64,000 bases of DNA from Bacteroidales bacterium (GTDB lineage Bacteria; Bacteroidota; Bacteroidia; Bacteroidales; Prolixibacteraceae). This document shows, piece after piece, positions 61,285-64,000 of this stretch; the first letter of the stretch is position 1, and each line of letters starts with the position of its first letter. The translations under genes were made by a program, and so were the position numbers. The notes below the pieces were generated by a model. The model searched no databases, had not been told where the DNA came from, and saw nothing but the letters and a program-made list of their open reading frames with translations. The stretch covers positions 88,727-152,726 of the forward strand of contig JAAYDJ010000037.1 of NCBI GenBank assembly GCA_012729335.1, given 5' to 3'.

Positions 61285-63357
61285 TTACTGCAGGATAAAT
61301 TTAAACCGGAACATCACCCATTTGTTGTTGTACTCCGGAATTTGGAGCGCCGGAAGCTGCTTGACCTGCAACGCCCCTTCCTGGGTCAGAAGATCCATCG
61401 TATCTTTCCCCTTTTTGTTCCCTTTTTCTTCCATGGAACGGTAAGCCACGATGACCACTTCATCCAGAGGAACCACTTTCCCGCCGGGTTTCCTTTCCGT
61501 GATCTGTGTAATGTTCCCTTCCGGATTCACAAAAGCGTAAATGGTGACATCCCCCTGCTGGCCGCTTTCCTGGGCTTTGACAGGATAGCGGATTGACCGC
61601 GCCAGGGCTTGCCGTAACTGCTCCACATTGGTGATGCCTGCTTCCCCGGCCGGAACCGCTCCCTTGCTCTTCCGCTCTAACGTGATTACCCTGCCTGAGA
61701 TAGATGGAGCTCCATCTTTGGTCACGATTTCCACGACGCCCCGTTCTCCTTTTATACCATATTTCTCTGTGGCGGCTTCCCCTTTCAGCACTTTCACCGA
61801 TGCGATATGGTCGGGATTGATCTCGTTCAGCTTGGTCTCTGATTCCTTGCCATCAATGATGATCAGCGCATCTTTCGAATCCGTGGATTCTGTGAAATGC
61901 ACCACCTTTTTCCCCCAGGAGGATGGCTGGGATTCATCCTTTCCTGAACTCTCTTTTTTTGTGGTGATAAGGATTACCCCGTTCTTTCCCTTTTCTCCGT
62001 ACAATGCCGTGGAGGATTCATTTTTCAGGACAGAAATGCTCTCAATATCCTGAGGTTCGATGTTTTCGATGGAGAGGATCTCTTTGCCATCGAGGATGTA
62101 CAGGGGCTGCGGACCATTCTTTCCCCCGGTGGTCCTGATCCTGATCGTGTCACTGACCACTTTCCCTGTTTCGGGACCTTTTTCATAGTTTAGCTGCCTG
62201 ATAAACTGGATTCCGTTTCCCATGTGAGATCCTTGAAGAACATCGGCTTTAATGGTCACCGGATCCTGGCCATTCCCCACGGCGTATCCGGTGACGACGG
62301 TTACATCGGTGGCTTTCAGCACGGTATCTCCGGAAAGAACCCCGATTTCTGCGGCACCCGAAATTGCACGTACAGATCGGAGCTGCGGGTCGTCCTGTTG
62401 CGCGACGAGCGCACTTTGTGACACTCCGGCCGGCATTAAGGAACTTTCTGTGGGCTTTTCTGCCGGAAGAGCAACCAGAGAGGGCGTAGCGGACACGGTT
62501 TTGTACTCCCGGGCTGAAAGACCCGTGATGAGAAGGGCCGTGAGCGGAACGACCATCAGTTTGCGAATCACACTGTTTCTGTTTTCTGTTTTCTGCTTCA
62601 TCATAATTATTCTGTTTTTTAAGTCATTGCCATTGAGTGCGTTGAGAAAAGGAGCCATCCCTCTCTTATCGGCCAGGGCAACCAGTGCCAGCTGATAGGC
62701 ATGCGGGTTGGCTTCCCTGATCACCTCCGCGTCAGTAAGGTATTCCAGGTTGTTTTTGATGGCGTCCTTCATCAGCCATGCGAAAGGATTGAACCACTGA
62801 ATGAGGAACACGATTTCGGACAAGAGAATGTCTGTCGTATGACGGTTGTCGGCGTGGATCTTCTCGTGCCTGAGGATCATGGAAAAGTAAGGTTGGAGGG
62901 TACTCTCCTCCGGAACCACAATTCTGCGGAAGAAAGTGAAGGGATGAACATCTTCCGGAGTTACGAAATAGCCTATTCCACCTGTCGTCCCGGGGCGGCT
63001 TTTCCTTGAAATCTGCCATACCCTGAGGTGCCCCGTGATGAGGTGCCCCAGAAAAATGACCACTCCGGTACCATACAGCACCATTAAAACGACGTTCAGG
63101 GAAATCACGCTTTCTACGGCTTCCTCCACGGGGAGCAAAACCTCCGCGGAAGCCGGTAAAATAACCACCTGCCCCGTGGCCTGCCGGGTGACAGTAATCG
63201 TAATAAGCGGAATGAGGGGACTTAACAGGAAGGAAATTAACAGGTAAATCCGGTTAAACTGGAATTGCCTGCGTTTGCTGAAAAACACCAGATAGAACAG
63301 GTAAAAAGCGGCGGTGCCCACCGAAACCCTGACCAGATAGAACAGCAACTCTTCCAT
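61285..63357 (-). CDS. M56 (BlaR1-type) membrane protease fused to TonB-plug-like and TonB-like domains
   Basis: A 690-residue protein. Three helices lie near residues 4-24, 36-55 and 88-110. The M56 zinc site is HEKIH (His164-Glu165-His168) in YFSMILRHEKIHADNRHTT, with a fourth helix following (about 267-285). The extracytoplasmic part has two modules that look like TonB-receptor plugs. One holds PLYILDGKEILSIENIEPQD and SVLKNESSTALYGEKGKNGV, the other ALIIIDGKESETKLNEINPD and VKVLKGEAATEKYGIKGERG. Last is a TonB C-terminal-like stretch (ARSIRYPVKAQESGQQGDVT). BlaR1 proteins sense a signal and cleave a BlaI-type repressor. Here the sensor domain is not the usual lactam-binding one. It lies 2 bp after the repressor gene. 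Confidence 0.85.
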   Translation of the reverse strand: MEELLFYLVRVSVGTAAFYLFYLVFFSKRRQFQFNRIYLLISFLLSPLIPLITITVTRQATGQVVILPASAEVLLPVEEAVESVISLNVVLMVLYGTGVVIFLGHLITGHLRVWQISRKSRPGTTGGIGYFVTPEDVHPFTFFRRIVVPEESTLQPYFSMILRHEKIHADNRHTTDILLSEIVFLIQWFNPFAWLMKDAIKNNLEYLTDAEVIREANPHAYQLALVALADKRGMAPFLNALNGNDLKNRIIMMKQKTENRNSVIRKLMVVPLTALLITGLSAREYKTVSATPSLVALPAEKPTESSLMPAGVSQSALVAQQDDPQLRSVRAISGAAEIGVLSGDTVLKATDVTVVTGYAVGNGQDPVTIKADVLQGSHMGNGIQFIRQLNYEKGPETGKVVSDTIRIRTTGGKNGPQPLYILDGKEILSIENIEPQDIESISVLKNESSTALYGEKGKNGVILITTKKESSGKDESQPSSWGKKVVHFTESTDSKDALIIIDGKESETKLNEINPDHIASVKVLKGEAATEKYGIKGERGVVEIVTKDGAPSISGRVITLERKSKGAVPAGEAGITNVEQLRQALARSIRYPVKAQESGQQGDVTIYAFVNPEGNITQITERKPGGKVVPLDEVVIVAYRSMEEKGNKKGKDTMDLLTQEGALQVKQLPALQIPEYNNKWVMFRFKFILQ

Positions 63358-63359
63358 AA

Positions 63360-63716
63360 CTACTCCTTTCTGATCATCCTGAGAATCTCCTCCAGTTCCT
63401 CCGGCTTCAACCCCTTCTCGTTGACGAAAAAGGCCACCGCATTCTTGTAGGAGTTGTCGAAATAGTCACTGATCACCCCCTTCATGAAGGATTTGCGGTA
63501 TTCCTCACGCGAAACCAGCGGATAATACTCATAGGTGTTCCCGTATTGGGTGTATCCTACGATTCCTTTCTCCTGCAGAAGGCGGACCAGCGACGAAATG
63601 GTGTTGTAATGAGGCTTCGGATCAGGATACTGATCCACAAGGTCCTTGACAAAACCTTTTTTTAGCTTCCAGAGGATCTTCATCAGCTCCTCCTCTTTTC
63701 GTGTCAGTTTGTGCAT
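63360..63716 (-). CDS. BlaI/MecI/CopY-type transcriptional repressor
   Basis: A 118-residue winged-helix repressor (start ATG 63716, MHKLTRKEEELMKILWKLKK; a second ATG lies at 63728). The DNA-binding part continues YNTISSLVRLLQEKGIVGYT and YYPLVSREEYRKSFM, the region in which BlaI proteins are cleaved by the partner protease (Asn-Phe in BlaI; not evident here). The C-terminal helices mediate dimerisation. The gene is followed after 2 bp by the M56 protease, the standard two-gene sensor-repressor unit. Three matching 16-bp sites lie directly upstream and are its probable operators. Confidence 0.94.
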   Translation of the reverse strand: MHKLTRKEEELMKILWKLKKGFVKDLVDQYPDPKPHYNTISSLVRLLQEKGIVGYTQYGNTYEYYPLVSREEYRKSFMKGVISDYFDNSYKNAVAFFVNEKGLKPEELEEILRMIRKE

Positions 63717-63741
63717 GGCTGAATTCAATGTTTAACCACCA

Positions 63742-63806
63742 CAAACATATAACTGATTTTTCAGTTTGCCAACTATAAAAACAGTTATATAACGAATTTT
63801 TCAGTT
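63742..63806 (-). promoter_or_regulatory. Promoter with three evenly spaced BlaI-type operators
   Basis: On the minus strand, TTG (63772-63770), 20 nt and TATGTTTG (63749-63742) form a Bacteroidota promoter. Three 16-bp sites start at 63751, 63771 and 63791: AACTGATTTTTCAGTT (perfect palindrome), AACTATAAAAACAGTT and AACGAATTTTTCAGTT. They are exactly 20 bp apart, about two helical turns, so dimers would align on one face. The first lies wholly between the -33 and -7 boxes and the second overlaps the -33 box, so bound repressor would block the polymerase. Confidence 0.8.
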
Positions 63807-64000
63807 AATAAATGTTAATCCTGATTTCACCCTTATTCTTCCAGGCTGACCTTCTTCCCTTTCATTATTCTGATCCTCTGTTATTCTAATTCTCCGCTAT
63901 TCTAATCCTCTGATATTCACATATTCCTTTATTCAAGATTCGAGATTCCCACATTCCCGACTCAAGATTCCCGACTCCCACATTCAGGATTCCAGATTCC
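63807..64000. repeat. Low-complexity tail with degenerate TATTCTAATCC and ACTCAAGATTCC units
   Basis: No gene. From about 63860 the sequence consists of loosely repeated units such as TATTCTAATYCTC and GACTCAAGATTCCC, without exact periodicity. A related unit (ACTCAAGATTTAAGATT) precedes tRNA-Thr and GATTCATC units follow argH. Their function is unknown. Confidence 0.5.

Overview
The window comes from a chromosome of a Bacteroidota bacterium, most likely an anaerobic or microaerophilic member of Bacteroidales. The evidence is several promoters of the Bacteroidota form (TTG, about 19-21 nt, TAnnTTTG), a type 9 secretion (T9SS) plug protein next to a BACON-repeat protease with a T9SS-like C-terminus, a complete Na+-translocating NADH:quinone reductase operon, and glycan-degrading lipoproteins of the GH97, GH106, GH127 and sulfatase families. 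Most of the window looks GC-rich. The stretch from about 2.87 to 10.7 kb is visibly more AT-rich.

Layout. 0-2.8 kb: the 5' part of an RluA-type pseudouridine synthase (minus strand) diverges from dnaK, which ends in a clear terminator. 2.87-10.7 kb: an AT-rich defence island with an intact AbiEi/AbiEii toxin-antitoxin pair behind a perfect Bacteroidota promoter. It is followed by a type I restriction-modification locus in which hsdM has an amber codon in place of a conserved Trp and hsdR is frameshifted just before helicase motif VI. The hsdS between them carries two nearly identical target-recognition domains. 10.9-22 kb: housekeeping and envelope genes, namely an ArnT-like glycosyltransferase, argH, prfB with its programmed +1 frameshift, recX, lemA with an M48 protease, a secreted C10 protease with six BACON repeats, and the T9SS plug.

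22-30 kb: nqrABCDEF, a DedA protein and the flavinyl transferase ApbE. ApbE is expected to attach FMN to the Thr residues visible in NqrB and NqrC, so these genes form one Na+-pumping respiratory module. 30-37 kb: two small membrane proteins, acylphosphatase, a PLP decarboxylase whose 3' end has been amplified into six 54-bp tandem repeats, araA with two perfect hairpins behind it, and two unrecognised secreted proteins.

37-46 kb: a minus-strand cluster of a SMUG2-like DNA glycosylase, GH97, GH106 and two sulfatases (one Cys-type, one Ser-type), with no SusC/SusD pair in view. 46-56 kb: tRNA-Gly(CCC), a serine hydrolase, an ICMT-like methyltransferase, a PepSY protein, a cupin/DUF438/DUF1858-DUF2249 group suggestive of anaerobic nitrosative or redox stress, a UvrD-type helicase and tRNA-Thr(CGT). 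56-64 kb: a TIM-barrel isomerase, GH127 beta-L-arabinofuranosidase and a Gfo/Idh/MocA oxidoreductase. The window closes with a BlaI-type repressor and an M56 protease fused to TonB-plug-like modules, controlled by three 16-bp operators spaced exactly 20 bp apart.

No CRISPR array, prophage, integrase or insertion sequence was found. All coordinates and motifs were read by eye, and family assignments rest on recognised motifs, not on database searches.
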